Shown in pieces: positions 1 to 12,292 of a stretch of DNA of 64,000 nt; positions within the stretch are counted from its first letter, which is position 1, and each line of letters starts with the position of its first letter. Source of the stretch: Phallusia mammillata. Lineage: Eukaryota > Chordata > Ascidiacea > Phlebobranchia > Ascidiidae. The notes below the pieces were generated by a model. It was not told the DNA's origin. It ran no database searches and worked only from the letters and a program-made list of their open reading frames with translations. A program made the position numbers and the translations under genes. The DNA is taken from the NCBI GenBank assembly GCA_003260075.1, contig QLIY01000097.1, positions 1 through 64,000 of the forward strand, in the 5' to 3' direction.

Positions 1-259
1 CCGGATTTTTCTTCGATTTTTTGACCCCCAAAATTGGAAAAAAAGGAACTGCGTTTTTCAAAAATTGGGTCAAAATTTTCGATTTTGGATTCTGGTTTAA
101 GGCGGTTTGGAATTTTTGTATGGGTCAGAAAGCGACAAATCGAAAAATCGGAATGCCCGTTTCAGGTTGATAAAAAGCAGTTTTAGATACGTGAAGGGGG
201 GTATGAGGCCAAAAAGATACTATAAGGGGGCCATGGTCCACGAACGGTTGGGAACCACT
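1..259. mobile_element. Nested remains of two hAT-like MITEs
   Basis: Bases 1 to about 120 match the interior of the element at 1505-1740 (pyrimidine-rich stretch followed by a run of C). Bases about 197-259 match the right end of the element at 11433-11780 and finish in the inverted-repeat end GGTTGGGAACCACTG. The left boundary lies outside the window, so no target-site duplication can be checked. Bases 260-1178 hold no gene that I can support, apart from the conserved region just upstream of the first lectin-like gene. Confidence 0.6.
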
Positions 260-949
260 GGTCTAGTGTACCAAAATTATTCATTTGCACTTGTTAATTG
301 TTTCTAATACGGTTGGTTGTCAACTTATTCTGCGCTGGCTTGTTAACTTTTTCAATGCGAAAAGAACATTGGTTTTGACCTTTTTGCCGTTGTGGACCCT
401 TTTCTGTACTGTAATCAAATTGCGGACCCCGTGGAGTTTTTGGTATTTTTATCCTTTTTTTGTAATAACAACCAAACAAAACATCTTATGTAAAATAGCA
501 ACCACGTTTGGTCAAGGACCAAACTTTCAATCACTTTGTTTGTGTTGCGACATCGTGAATCTACAAGAAAGACCTATTGCATTGTGAAGTGATGTTGTTT
601 GCCGCTGACAATTTACGTAAGTTGCATCACAGTGGAGTTTTAATGTCATAATTTATTTTTGTTTGTCACATATGAAGAATGATATTGAACAAGTTTCATG
701 CTATTTTGGAACGCTGAAGCGTTTTTGTTTAATTTGCGATTGATTAATATTGTTGTGCGCGAATTAAGAAGGTGTCGCGGACCCCGTGAAAAGGCTTTAC
801 AGACCCCTAGGTTCCGTGACCCTGGTTAAGAACTACTGCGTTAGAACATCCCGTTCGGTAAATAATTTTTCGTCACCATATCTTTATTATTGAACTTTTA
901 ATATATTGATATAAATCCCCATTTACTGACTGATTTATGAGTTTGTAGT

Positions 950-1178
950 TGCTTTCACTTACTTATCATGTGATGTTCGGTTTTAGTAATGTTGTGATGC
1001 GTTTCCTGTATGCTTGTTGCCAAAGTAATATCCGTTTCCTCTAGGGTTCGTTGTAACACGAGTGTAAACCTCAGTGGTGGAAGTCATATTCGAAGCGTAT
1101 TTGTAAACACATTAAGTTAATACGCTTTGTTTTTGCTATCAGTTCATTTAGTTTTGCTCAAGCTTGTGCAGCTAAAAA
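950..1178 (+). promoter_or_regulatory. Upstream region shared by the two lectin-like genes
   Basis: About 200 bases before the ATG of the first lectin-like gene align by eye with about 175 bases before the second gene (5210-5383). Shared blocks include a stretch ending in GCGTTTCCTG or GCGCTTCCTG, one ending in GTTCGTTGTA, and one containing TTTTACTCAAG or TTTTGCTCAAG just before the start codon. The introns of the two genes are far less similar, so this looks like a retained promoter and 5' UTR. No clear TATA box is visible. Confidence 0.5.
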
Positions 1179-4155
1179 ATGAAACTAACTTCATGTTTGC
1201 TTGTTATTGTGTATTTGAACCGTTGCAAAGGTAAGTTTGGTAAATTTTGATTGTTGATGTACACCAGCAAATGCAAAGTTTTTTTAATATACAGCTTTTC
1301 AGTTCTCTATACGCAACCAAAATGCAACTATAAAAACGTACCAAAATGCGAATTATGAAACAAATAGTTGCGACATTGTGATACAAGGCTGTTAAAGAAA
1401 CCGTATGCATGTACTGGCTTAAGCTGATTGCAAGGGGTGATTGACTTTCAGTAACCAACTTAATTAGACACATAAGGGTTGTTGTTCATATCCACGATCT
1501 AGTCCAGGAGTCACCAAACTACGGCCCAAAACCGGTTTGAAACTGGAATATTCCCACGAAAACCTACCGAAAACCGGATTTTTCTTCGATTTTTTGACCC
1601 CCAAAAATCGAAAAAACGGAAAGGCTATAGCCTTAGGGTTTTTTCAAAAATCGGGTCAAAATTTTCNTAAACCATGCGGCCCGCGTGAAACACTATTAGC
1701 ACGCATCCGGCCCGCAGTGAAAAAAGTTTGGTGACCCCTGATCTAGTCATTGGTGTGGTCATGCTGTACCATATAATTAATTAAGCAACTTCAGTTTCAA
1801 ATTCCTTTTGAACATTCCTTTTGCGTATCTTTTCATACTTTTGCAACAAAATACTGTATTTGTTAGACTTACATTAAACTTTTGCGATTACTATAAAGTA
1901 CTTTCCAATCTAAATGAATAAGTTAATGACAGTAATTTGTCATGTTTCCAATTGGGTCGATTGCATTTTTTGTCTCTTACCTTAGTTTTTTTTACTCAAT
2001 TAATATTTTTGGCAAATAAATTTCGTTCTTGAAGAACGGGCTTGAACGGAAATACATCAGATTTCACGCGGGACTAATATTTCAATTATTAGGTCGGTCC
2101 ACAACGGGAATCTCAATCGTTGATGTCAGTTCATCAGCAAGCAGTGTGAATATAACAGTGCCATTTGAAATATGCTTCTCCAACCCGTCAGTGGAAGTCG
2201 ACGCCCTGGTCACTTCCAGTTCTTCTGGCTTCACTTTCAACATTTTCGTCTTCAAAATAAATCTACTCTCGTTTGAGGCGGAGTTGGTGAGAACAGATCA
2301 AACGTTACCTTGGGCCCTGACTTCGGTTTCAGTGAAATGGAAAAGCTTTCATAAATCAGGTAAGCCTTGGATTGTGTTTGTTTTGAATTGTAGTTGGTAT
2401 TAGAGCAGTGGTTCTCAAACTTTTTTATTGTCGGGGCCAAATGGTAGTTTTTTAAGTGTGTAGGGAGCCGCAAAAAACGAAACCTTGAGAAAATCACTAA
2501 CCATTATGACTTTGAAAGCTAAAATAGCAATGTTTGGTGGTTTTCTGAGGTCTGGTGCGAGCCGCAAAATAAACAGTTTGGAGCCGCATGCGGCCCCGAA
2601 AATCGAGAGAACCACTGCATTAGAGGCTTCTTAAACAAAGCAATAAACAATGGACAGACCTTTTTGTTACGTTTTAAATTAAAATTTTTGTATTTTTTTT
2701 AATTTTGAGGACACATTTTTATTGCTGAAAGTTTGGTATATTTGCCAATACAGTCATTCTCCCTGTTGGCTTTAATCGTTTACCGTAAATAATAATCACC
2801 AATATAATGTATGGTTACATCGTACACCCTAAGTGCAAGGCAGTGGTTCCCAACCTGGGAGGAATTCCACCCAAGAAAAGAATCTTAAAACTTCAGGAGA
2901 AAATTTACTTCAATTTGTACATGTGGTTTGGACATAGACATTACAGCCCTGGGAACATATCCTGCAAAGTTAATAATAGCTCCAATTTCAAACAATCTTT
3001 TTATGGTTTAGCATCTACCATATAATCTATTGGGGGAGAAATGAAAATGTTTTGAATTGTTAAGGGAATAATTCGTCATTAAAGTTGGAAACCATTGAAT
3101 TAAGCCAGCATTGGTTGCCATAAACTCTTTAGGGTACGTATTACAAGTAAATACAGTTGGGTTTAATTTACTCTCTTACCACTATATTCGTTATCCAACA
3201 GTTCTGAGAAACGTTACACCTGGAAGCTATGACATCCACTATTTCTACCGACCATCTGGAGGTCTTACTTGGACAGCAGCAAGAAGTTTTTGTCAAAAAG
3301 TTAGAAATCGAGACCTGTGCAATCTTAATCAGGTTTGCAACATTACATCAGGAACAGTTGCCTCAATCGGGATGCCGTTTGGAGATAATTGGACACCAGT
3401 GAAGTAAGAAAGTACCCTGCTGTGTGATTTTTAGGCTTTATATCGCAATGTAAAGTTCGTTTTCGTTAAGGCTAAACGAAGCATTATCACTAAGCTAAGA
3501 TAAGTACAGTTGTAGTGGGATCAGCCCTTTGAGTTCAATACTTATGCGGTTGGTGGCTCAAATCTCACATTGGTTTTTCGCAGCAAGACCTCTCTTGTTG
3601 GATCAAACAGTTAAAATAATATTGAGTTGTATTTGACCTCAAACGAATCAAAATGTCAGTGCCAGGGTTTCATTTGTCTTTTAAAAGTGAATTAAGTAAA
3701 AAATTCCTGAAAACAAGAAAATAAACGCACACAATGTTCACCAAAGGCATATACACAGCGCTTTTTTACCAAAAGCACAGAAGATATCCCGTACCTCTGG
3801 GTACGGCAGACATATAACTTAATTCTTACTTAAAAATCAGGATTGATTACAAGCTGTTCTGCCACAAGTTGTGGCTCACAGGCCACAACCCTAATTTGAT
3901 GCATTCTATAATGTATATCATTGAAGGGTGGGCAGCACCGTCTATGTTAAGAAATCCTGCTTTAAATAAATAAATATATTTTGCTTTTGCAGAGACTCAA
4001 CTGGAAATTGGACGCAGATTGGAGACCAAGGAAGACTTTGTTGGGACCACGTCCCAGCTTGGGGTAGCATAGCGGGAAAGTGTCCGCCTCACTCTACAAA
4101 ATTTGATCCGTGCTATCCAAGAGGCCACTTATTTTGCTGCAACCCAGCCATTTGA
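1179..4155 (+). CDS. Secreted H-type-lectin-like protein, copy 1
   Basis: Four exons: 1179-1230, 2093-2359, 3202-3403, 3993-4155, with GT-AG introns in phases 1, 1 and 2, giving 227 residues. Exon 1 encodes a signal peptide starting MKLTSCLLVIVYLN. Exon 2 (about residues 18-106) has the H-type lectin pattern: V.F...FSNP.VEV, then SGFTFNIFVF, then LTSVSVKW near the end. Exons 3 and 4 encode a Cys/Trp-rich domain with YFYRPSGGLTWTAARSFC, CNLNQVC, GNWTQIG, LCWDH and a final GHLFCC; I do not recognise it with certainty. A sugar-binding secreted protein is likely from the family, but ligand residues were not verified. The tandem copy at 5384-7863 has identical exon lengths for exons 1-3. An internal hAT-like element lies in intron 2. 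Confidence 0.82.
1505..1740. mobile_element. hAT-like MITE with perfect 8-bp target duplication
   Basis: The element starts CAGGAGTCACCAAACT and ends AGTTTGGTGACCCCTG, so the ends are inverted repeats with one mismatch. It is flanked by ATCTAGTC on both sides (1497-1504 and 1741-1748), an 8-bp duplication typical of hAT transposons. It has no coding capacity and lies in intron 1 of lectin-like gene 1. The single N at 1667 is inside it. Confidence 0.85.
2406..2617. mobile_element. hAT-like MITE, same family as 38786-39000
   Basis: The ends are CAGTGGTTCTCAAAC and AGAACCACTG. The flanks are TATTAGAG and CATTAGAG, matching at 7 of 8 bases. The interior (GTCGGGGCCAAATGGTA and GAGCCGCATGCGGCCCCGA) is nearly the same as in the copy at 38786-39000. 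It sits 46 bases into intron 2 of lectin-like gene 1. Confidence 0.82.
3477..3530 (+). repeat. Dispersed 50-bp repeat, copy 1
   Basis: About 50 bases starting CGAAGCATTATCACTAAGCT and ending GGGATCAGCCCT recur almost exactly at 4805-4857. The sequence following it (3530-3610) resembles 7224-7310, so these are fragments of one longer dispersed repeat, possibly SINE-like. This copy lies in intron 3 of the first lectin-like gene. Confidence 0.6.
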
Positions 4156-5209
4156 TTCAGACAAGTTGTGAAGGATAAAAGAAAATTCACTTTGGAGCAA
4201 TTGTAAATAAGTAATGAGGTGTTACTTGTGATACCAAGTTACAAGTTCATGTAAAGTTACCAAATAATAGAAGCGGAATTGAATGGCAAAAGACAACTTG
4301 CGTTTTTAAATTAATAAGCAACAAGTTTTACACACTCATCAGGTGTAAATAAACTTGCCCTCCATGAGTATAGGAAACACCAGCCATGAACGCCTGAACA
4401 GTGACGTCACTGTCATATCTCTTTACTCAAGTGGAAACTGCTCAATTGAACATTTTGTTGTGTGTGGTTTGGCTTTTGTTGGTGTCGTTATAAAAGTGTT
4501 GTCAACGTTTCTGTAGTTATTTACAAAGAACAGTAGAGTCTATTTCCAACTAACATTTTTCAAAACAGATATGACCAGAAACGTCAAAAATGAAACATTT
4601 ATAGAGATACGTTCCCATAAATGAATAACAGATTGTGTGTTCTTTTTATGATTGTTTCTGTTCTCGTAATATTTTAGTTGGTAATAAACATAAAGCCGGT
4701 TTTGTGAGGGCTGAAATAAGTATTTGGGAGCCGCATGCGACCCTGAGAGTCGCGAGTGAGAATCACTGATAATAAAGATGTAAAAAGTTTTTCGTTCGGG
4801 CAAAACGAAGCATTATCACTAAGCTAAGATAAGTACAGTTGTAGTGGGATCAGCCCTGAAGCGTGCTTGCTGAACAGCGATCACAACACACTCATCCATA
4901 AATCACATTACGTTGACCCATTGCATGTCGCATACCGAATCAGTGCCACGACTTTTTATCATAGGGTTAGGATTATAAAATGCCGTAATGATCGATATCC
5001 TGATGATGCCAGTGAAAACTGACGCATGAAAACACAGCTACTTCTCAACATTATCAGCTTTAGAACATCACAACTAAAGAAGATAGAACTTGTTGATTAC
5101 TTTGTCCGTTATCTTGAAATATCACTTAAACGTGAATTAAAATTCGATAATGTATTGTTGTAAAATCCAAATTACCTGGCTAATTAATGATTGCTATTTG
5201 ATGTGCGGT
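4156..5209. other. Intergenic region between the lectin-like genes
   Basis: No gene is visible. It contains a worn right end of the 2406-2617 MITE family at about 4725-4770 and the second copy of the dispersed 50-bp repeat at 4805-4857. AATAAG at about 4206 is a possible weak polyadenylation signal for the first gene. Confidence 0.5.
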
Positions 5210-5383
5210 TTGAATCATGTTTTGATGCGCTTCCTGCACGCTTTTTGCTAATGCCCACGTCCTCTTAAGTTCGTTGTAGCACAGACCCTCAGATGTGGAA
5301 GTCTTGATCGCCGCGTATGTGTGTACACCTTAGTAGTACGCTGTCCAGTGCTTTCAGTTTTACTCAAGTCGGTGAAGAAAAAA

Positions 5384-7863
5384 ATGAAACTCATTTTAGT
5401 TTTGCTTGTTATTGTCTGTTTGAATCATTGCAAAGGTTAGCTTTATATGTTGTGAGTGTTGATATACCCTAGCAAATTTAAATGTTTGGAAATACGTATA
5501 TATATGTAACCAGTGGTGGGGTTTACATTTTTTGTCAGCTGGTTCTAACACCAAAGTGCCTGTTCTGTTATAAAAAGTCCATTGACAGTAACCAGTAATG
5601 CTAGCCGGTTCGCTGATCTCATAAAATTTCGTGATACGGTTTTATAGAGCCGGTACGAACCTGCTGAATCCCACCACTGTATGAACCAAAAATGGCACCA
5701 TAAATGTTAAACTGCGCATATGTTAAACAGCTGAATATAAATGTGTGCCTAAGTAGGTTTAAACGATAGTAACAGCTGATTGACTTTAAACAGTCAATCA
5801 ATCACCAGACCTGTCGTTTTACATCCCCTGGGGTCATCAACGGGGGCATGTGGCTGCATTTTTATGAATGTAAACACATCAGTTTGAAACTGATCATCTC
5901 TCCTACGCACACAAACTTTCACTATTTTTGTCTTTAAATTGGATTTGTTGATTTATCTTAAAGCGTTACTTATTTAAATACAGAAGTAAATGAAAGCAGA
6001 AATAGTCATCCTTGCAATATTGCACTACTTGATAACTTCCCTAATGCGCCGTGTTTTAAAAACAGTCACAAAAGTGTTAAAACTATCATGATGTTTCAAA
6101 TTTGTAAACAATTTCTATTTTTTGCATTGAAAACTCTGGAAAGTGCTGAGCAGAAATACATAAAAACAACACGTAACAAATGTTCTAAATGTTTATAGGT
6201 TTCACCAGCACTGGAATCTCAATCGTTGATGTCAGTTCATCAGCAAGCAGTGTGAATATAACAGTGCCATTTGAGAAATGCTTTTCAAACCCGCCAGTGG
6301 AAGTCGACGCCCTGGTCAATTCCAGTTCTTCTGGCTTCACTTTCAACATTTTCGTCTTCAAAATAAATCTACTCTCGTTTGAGGCGGAGTTGATGAGAAC
6401 AGATCAAACTTTGCCTTGGGCCCTAACTTCGGTTTCAGTGAAATGGAAAAGCTTTCATCAAGGATGTAAGCCATGAATTATTTTAATTATGATAAGCTTA
6501 AAGATTAGCTTTACAAAATTTGGACTAGAAACAGACTATTCAGATGCTATTTTAAATTGCAATTATTGCTTTTCATTGTATCTATGACTTCATCACCCGT
6601 ATTTTAATTTAAAAAAGGTTGCAGCAATTAATGACCAACATTGCCTAATTGTAGACCGAAAGTGAGTTGGCATAGGTTAATTAGCGTACTAAGTTACAAT
6701 TGGTTAGAATGAAAGATTTCACAAGTAAGTACAGCTAGCTTTAGTTTGCCAATTAACCACTGTCTTCTAAATCCAACAGCTGCAAGGAACGTCACACCTG
6801 GAAACTATGACATTCAATACTTTTACCGACCATCTGGAGGTCTTACTTGGACAGCAGCAAGAAGTTTTTGTCAAACAGTTCAAAATCGAGACCTGTGCAA
6901 TCTTAATCAGGTTTGCAACGTTGCATCAGGGACAGTTGCCTTAATTGGGAAGCCGTTTGGAGATAATTGGACACCAGTGAAGTAAGAAAACTTTTTAGGC
7001 GCCATGTTAAGATTGTTACTTACATAAGATTTCCCATATGGCAAGCCACGGGCTAGAAAAATCTAGCCTCGGTGGTATTCGAACCCACGACAGGAGTCTT
7101 TCCGGGACTCGCGCTCTACCAACTGAGCTAAACAGGCTCAGTGGTGAACCCTCTGAAAGGCGAATCACAAGCACCATTGCCTGCCTTGTATGTTGCACAT
7201 GTCAGCTTCGTAGTAGGGCATCACCAGTTCGACCATATCAGCTAAGATGAATATAGTCATCTTACTCATAAGTTGGTTTAAATCTCGCATCGTTTGTAGG
7301 CAGCAGGCCCTTTCGGATTTATTACTAAAGCTTATACAAAAAATAATAGTGAGTTGTGATTTTTGCCCCAAATGATTGAAAACCTTAGGGAAGGGGCTTC
7401 TCAGTTATCTTTGAACAGCATACGAACAGTTTGGGTAAAGGTAGAATAAGTAGAAACTCTGTCCATGGGACTAAACTCTGACCAAAACCTGGTTGCTCCT
7501 TTCAGATCAGGACTTTTCAAACAGTTTAACTCCAATTTGCAAGCTGTTGACCTGCAACCCTGGTTTGATGTATTGTAATAAAATAGTACATGACCCAACG
7601 CCCTAAGGCTTAACAACACTGCCCTTATTGAGAAACCTTTATTAAAGCCTTTACATTAAACAAACAACATATTTTGCTTTTGCAGAGACTCCACAGGGGA
7701 TTGGACACAGATTGGAGATGAAGGAAGACTTTGCTGGGACCATGTTGTTGCGTATGGCGTTCCAGCTTGGGGAAGCGTGATAGGAACTTGCTCGCCTTGG
7801 TTCACAAAATATGACCCATGTTACCCACGGGGCCACTTGTTTTGCTGCAAACCAACTGTTTGA
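5384..7863 (+). CDS. Secreted H-type-lectin-like protein, copy 2
   Basis: Four exons: 5384-5435, 6199-6465, 6780-6981, 7686-7863, giving 232 residues. Exons 1, 2 and 3 have exactly the same lengths (52, 267, 202) and phases as copy 1; exon 4 is 15 bases longer and adds VVAYG before PAWGS. The signal peptide begins MKLILVLLVIVCLN. Exon 2 carries the H-type-lectin-like pattern and is almost the same as copy 1 at the nucleotide level, while the introns are diverged, so selection or gene conversion has kept the exons alike. The C-terminal Cys/Trp-rich domain ends GHLFCC plus four residues. A tRNA-derived SINE lies in intron 3. The fold assignment is by pattern only. Confidence 0.83.
5511..5679. 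mobile_element. Short hAT-like MITE
   Basis: The left end is CAGTGGTGGGGTTTACA and the right end is TGAATCCCACCACTG, which are imperfect inverted repeats. The flanks TATGTAAC and TATGAACC match at 6 of 8 positions, so the duplication is worn. The element is in intron 1 of lectin-like gene 2. Confidence 0.6.
7030..7140 (-). repeat. tRNA-derived SINE head with shared tail
   Basis: On the minus strand there is an A box (TAGCTCAGTTGGTAGAGC) and a B box (GGTTCGAATACC). The D arm GCTC/GAGC and an anticodon arm GAGTC/GACTC can form. The loop is CCGGAAA, lacking U33, and the variable loop is short, so a functional tRNA-Ser is unlikely. The tail GGCTAGATTTTTCTAGCC follows, and also follows the tRNA-like unit at 31714. 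It lies in intron 3 of lectin-like gene 2. Confidence 0.65.
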
Positions 7864-8638
7864 TTTAAGCTAGTCGGGACAAGAAAAGTGAAAAATGCAT
7901 TGTACAGTTTGTAAATTTGTATTGATGTTCTTCTAGCTTTGTATTTATGCTGCCAATTTACAATGTTAACATATAAATGAAGCAAATGATAGAAAATCAG
8001 TATTGCACAAAGGACAACGTTAGAAACCATGCTTTTAAAGCGCAACAACTTTTAATACTCCTACAAAAGGTAAACAAAGGTTGTGCTGTAATGTTCCAGT
8101 ACAGGGAGCACCGACATAGCTACGTCGGAAAAGTGACGTCACTGCCATTTCCCATTAATCAAGTGAAAACTGCTTGATTAAACGGTTTGGTGCACAGCAC
8201 GGCATGCAAAACTAAAGCTGTTTTACATTATGGCCTTGCTATTGTTTTACTATCGAAACACTGGAGGCTGCTATTGCACTGTTTAATATTATTGCAACGT
8301 TTTAACTTGATTGTATTTTGTATTGGTTGCCAAACTACATTAAGTCTAGACAGTCAAATGATATATAGTGTGACAAATAGAAACAAAATCAGAAGTGCTT
8401 TAGGCAGATGCAGCTTGCAACTTTAATTAGTTTTAGTTAAGGTTTAATGCTAATTGGTATTCTCGGACGTAAACCATTGATTTTCTGCTAGTTTTCTGCT
8501 AAATACAGTCAAAAAATGAGTTTATTACGTTATTGGATGAGATATAGTCCTTCAAACAAACGCTAAAAGTTTTCAAGAACAATCACTACATGGGCAATAT
8601 GTTTACTTATTCACAAATAGAAAGGTTAAATGAATTAG
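7864..8638. other. Intergenic region, no gene seen
   Basis: Convergent space between lectin-like gene 2 (+) and gene A (-). Short open frames are present but none has splice or homology support. Confidence 0.5.
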
Positions 8639-11600
8639 TTAGTCGTCGTGTGTGTGCGCAGTTAGATCACATACATTGTCGCATAAATGCCCCATGATTT
8701 CCGTCGCGAATTTGTTGCCGATTCCTTCCATCTGACCATGTAATATGAAAATATGATCTCTTTCACCCGTTATGTCCATAAGTTCTTGCATGTTCGGTTC
8801 GTGGTTTAGGCTTTGGAACATAACATAGATCTAAAAAAGTAGAGTTATTGCAAGCGTTAAAAAAACATTTGAAGACAAAAGGTACTTTGTCAAACTGACT
8901 GTAAACAGGCACCTAAAACAGAATATTGTATTGAAACATTTGGGTGGAAAAGTCGTTTTTTTGCTTTTATCGATATTTTTTCTAAATATTTGAATTTAAA
9001 TAAACTGTCAAGTCGGATTAAATTATTGGGCAGTTAGTGTAGGATACATATTAAAACAGAGTTTAATTAATGTGTACGTTAACTAGTGAGTGCAAGGTGG
9101 TGGCAAAAATTTGTGGCAAATGAAAGAGGAAAACTACAAACTAAAACCTTTGTACTGAAATACGTCTGGGGATACAACGTACGAAGCATGCCCTACTAAT
9201 TATTGGCACTAAATTGTCATAAACAAACAACTTACTATAACTCCGTCATCTCTTAACTCCTTAGCTACCTCTCTGACATCATCATGAGAGTTCTCATCGA
9301 TGACAAGTAAGATGACGTCCATATGCATGACGTCACGATGATCGGTTGTAAACACGTGATCTCTGACGAAACGAAGGGCGGCGCCTGTGTTCACTATCTC
9401 ATCACCTGAATTTTAATTACAAAAGTAACACTGCTGAAGTTTCATGTCAGAATGAATAATACAATAAGGAGTAAATTAGTTGTTAGAACAGTGGTTCCCA
9501 ATATTTTTAAAAATTAATTGAAAACAATTAAAAAATGTTACTTAATGTATGAGACTACTTTTGCTAACAAATACGAACGAATTAGGTCCCAGTCTTATTT
9601 TGCACACCCGGTCGTCAGGCCATAAATCTGAGATGAGTATTGCCTTTCTTGAAAAAGGTAATTATTAGCAACCCACTTCTAACTCTTTGCGGGCCTACAG
9701 ATTATGAATCAATGAGGTAAACTGTGCTGTCTGAGAAAACATTATTAAGTATTAATATTACAAACGAAAAGATGTATTACGTGGTGGCAGGACACTCTCT
9801 CCAGCAGTGCCGATAATCCACGTCTCATTGAGGCTAATATAGGTTTCAGGATGGACGATGCTGCTGTACACTACTCTTGATGATCGATAATACTCAGGGT
9901 CAGCACTCCACCACATACTGCAAAAGAAACATGCTCTTGCTCGGTAACCATTAGTAACCTAATTGTTTAAGCCTGGTAAGATACATACAAAACTGCCATT
10001 TCTATTTGCCTGTTTGATATTGATGTTTAAAACAAATTGGTATCACAAATAAGTCACATTTGACACAAAATGTTAAGTTTGAAAAATTTATATTTTGTGT
10101 GTCTTCGACAAGTTTGTAAGTCCAGATGATTTAGAACTCAAATCAATCATATATTTGTGTATAAAAATACAAATAAGTGTACTAAAGCCAGAATGATAAA
10201 CGTGATTTTGTCCTTACCTTCTAAAGAGCCACCAAAATGATCTCAATAACATCTTGCGTGCATCCGGTTGATGACGGTTCAACACAAACACCAAGTCAAA
10301 AGGGGCGTATGGTGGGCAGGGCCCTGCAACGAACATGGTCTTTAATTTCATAAGTGGTTCCAGTTTTACTGAATTCGACCGTGTTACATCAGGATACCCA
10401 CTTGCACAACAAGGCGCCTTCTTCGACCACTGGCCGTTTCCCATGCATTGCAAAGTTGTAGAGTCGCTTGGGTTAAGATAATATCCAGACTTAGTACAGC
10501 TGTAGTAACATTGCGACCCAACCTTGTTACTATTTGTGCAGTAAACTCTACCGTTTTCCAAGTTCTTGGAATGGACTTCACATGTTTTAGCTGTGATGGT
10601 GGCTGTGATACAAAATTGCCACACGAAATGTTCAATAAGTTTTTGTGCTTACGAAATTATAATTATACTTATATAAAAAAATTATAATTATAAAAAAATA
10701 ATTATTGGTGCAAAATTGCATACTAGCGTAATATAACCCCACAGTCATACATAGCTATGCAATACTATTACAATGCAAAAAAAGTGATTTTGATTCTGAA
10801 ATAGTTTTTCCAAAACTTGAACGTTTTTTAATATCGATTGTTATAGAGAAGAGACAAACAACTTTTCCAAACATGGCTTCACGAAAATACCTGTGTTATT
10901 TTTTTAAACATGTTGTCTTTGTTTGCGACTGCCCGAGCTGGTTACAGGAGGCAAAATTGTACGTAAGTATAGCTACACCTTATGTCTGACACTCAAATGG
11001 GGAAAATTATACGTGAAAATGTTCAAATCAGCACAGAAAACACCCCACGAACATTTGTATAGCCTATATTTTAAATACTAAATTTTTTAAATATATTTTT
11101 TAAATACTAAATATATTTTAAATACTAAATGATCAATGAGGTGTGTTCGTGGTTGAAATTTGGTTTAAACAAATTAGCTATAAGTGTAAACGACAAAAGT
11201 AAGTAAGTTTAGTTAGTAATTAAGTTTATTAGAAAATAAATTGAAAAGAAGAATGTGGGGGATGGCGAAAGGCTCAAATTTTCACACCTGTACAAGACCT
11301 GACGTTGCACGAGTCGTCGTCACAGCAACAATAACAAACGGATGAGGGCAAGTTATTATTACATCGATGACGTGTTCCGTATTTATTCCAATTCTAAACA
11401 CATATATGTTAAAGAGAACACATGAATTAGGGCAGTGGTTCCCAACCAGGGCCCATGTCCCCCCAGGGGGGCCACGAGCTGTGTCCAGGGGGGGCATGGG
11501 CGTAGATTCACAAGAAACACCCACTAAAAGTCATTTTCCATTTAACTTTATTCCCGAATTTAATGGACTATTTCACATACTATTTGTTTATAGTGTGGTT

Positions 11601-12292
11601 TATCATGCTCATTGACTCTATTAGACCTGTTTAAGGTCAAAATTAATACCGCATTCCAATGTGAGATTGCTATGTACATTTTAAGGGGGCCACAGGTCCT
11701 ACATGGTAACTTGAAGCGCGCCACGAGGCTAAAAAGTTACTTTAAGGGGGCCATGGTCCACGAAAGGTTGGGAACCACTGAATTAGGGTATAAGGGCCTG
11801 AGTCTGTATGGCAACAGGTCGTTCAGTCCTTTATGAAACTCATGAAATTTTGTACTTTGTAATATCATTCGCAATAAGACAATACTTTTGGAAATAATTA
11901 ACGCGTGTTTACAAACCTGCTTTCTGTCGTTGAAGCAAGATTGCTTCTGTTTGCATTGCTTAAAAACAAGAGAGACAGAATAATATCGTCTCACTGTTGT
12001 GGCACAAACGTCCTATGTTAGAAGGTAACATGTAAGATTTACTTAAAGACCAAATATTCAAAAACTTTAAAACTATCTACCTGCTCGTTAACACAAGTAA
12101 TCAGTTTACCAGTTTTCATGCATTCCTTCTCACTGCGACCTGAACATTGCCAACACCTTAAACCTGCAAACAAACATGGTTACTTTACAAAACTTGCTGA
12201 TACCTGAACAGTTACAGTCAGTTACCTTGAACTAGTGAAATAACCGAACAAAGTAAAGCAAGATAAAGACAACCACGAAGTGCTATGGTCAT
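8639..12292 (-). CDS. Secreted LU-CCP-vWA protein, gene A
   Basis: Nine exons on the minus strand: 12226-12292, 12081-12163, 11917-12012, 11288-11393, 10402-10602, 10218-10323, 9781-9917, 9236-9405, 8639-8830; 385 residues. Exon 1 is a signal peptide (MTIALRGCLYLALLCSV). Exons 2-4 form a Ly6/uPAR-like domain: LRCWQC at its start, then spaced Cys, ending CCCDDDSCN. Exon 5 is a single sushi/CCP module (C at the start, GSQCYYSC, LQCMGNGQWS, APCC). Exons 6-9 resemble a von Willebrand A domain (PFDLVFVL, NTGAALRFVRDHVF, ILLVIDENS, HDDV, LMDITG..DHIF, final C...C), but the MIDAS DxSxS is replaced by LNRHQ. Intron 5 (10324-10401) is 78 nt, in frame and stop-free. Head to head with gene B. Confidence 0.88.
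9491..9780. repeat. Worn MITE end in intron 7 of gene A
   Basis: The sequence from 9491 begins CAGTGGTTCCCAA, the left end of the hAT-like MITEs seen elsewhere in the window, but no matching right end with a target duplication is visible. The remainder of intron 7 shows nothing else recognisable. Confidence 0.35.
11433..11780. mobile_element. hAT-like MITE with perfect 8-bp target duplication
   Basis: The ends are CAGTGGTTCCCAACC and GGTTGGGAACCACTG, perfect inverted repeats of 15 bases. AATTAGGG flanks both sides (11425-11432 and 11781-11788). The 348-bp interior is non-coding with runs of C and G. It lies in intron 3 of gene A. The perfect duplication suggests a fairly recent insertion. 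Confidence 0.9.

Noticed and set aside
7038-7250. 70-residue open frame, and a possible tRNA-Ser(GGA) gene
   Set aside because: The frame lies over a tRNA-derived SINE. The tRNA reading lacks U33 and the long variable arm expected for tRNA-Ser, and the acceptor stem is imperfect.
8639-12292. Identity as complement factor B or C2
   Set aside because: CCP and vWA-like domains are present, but there is one CCP only, an N-terminal Ly6-like module, and no trypsin domain follows.
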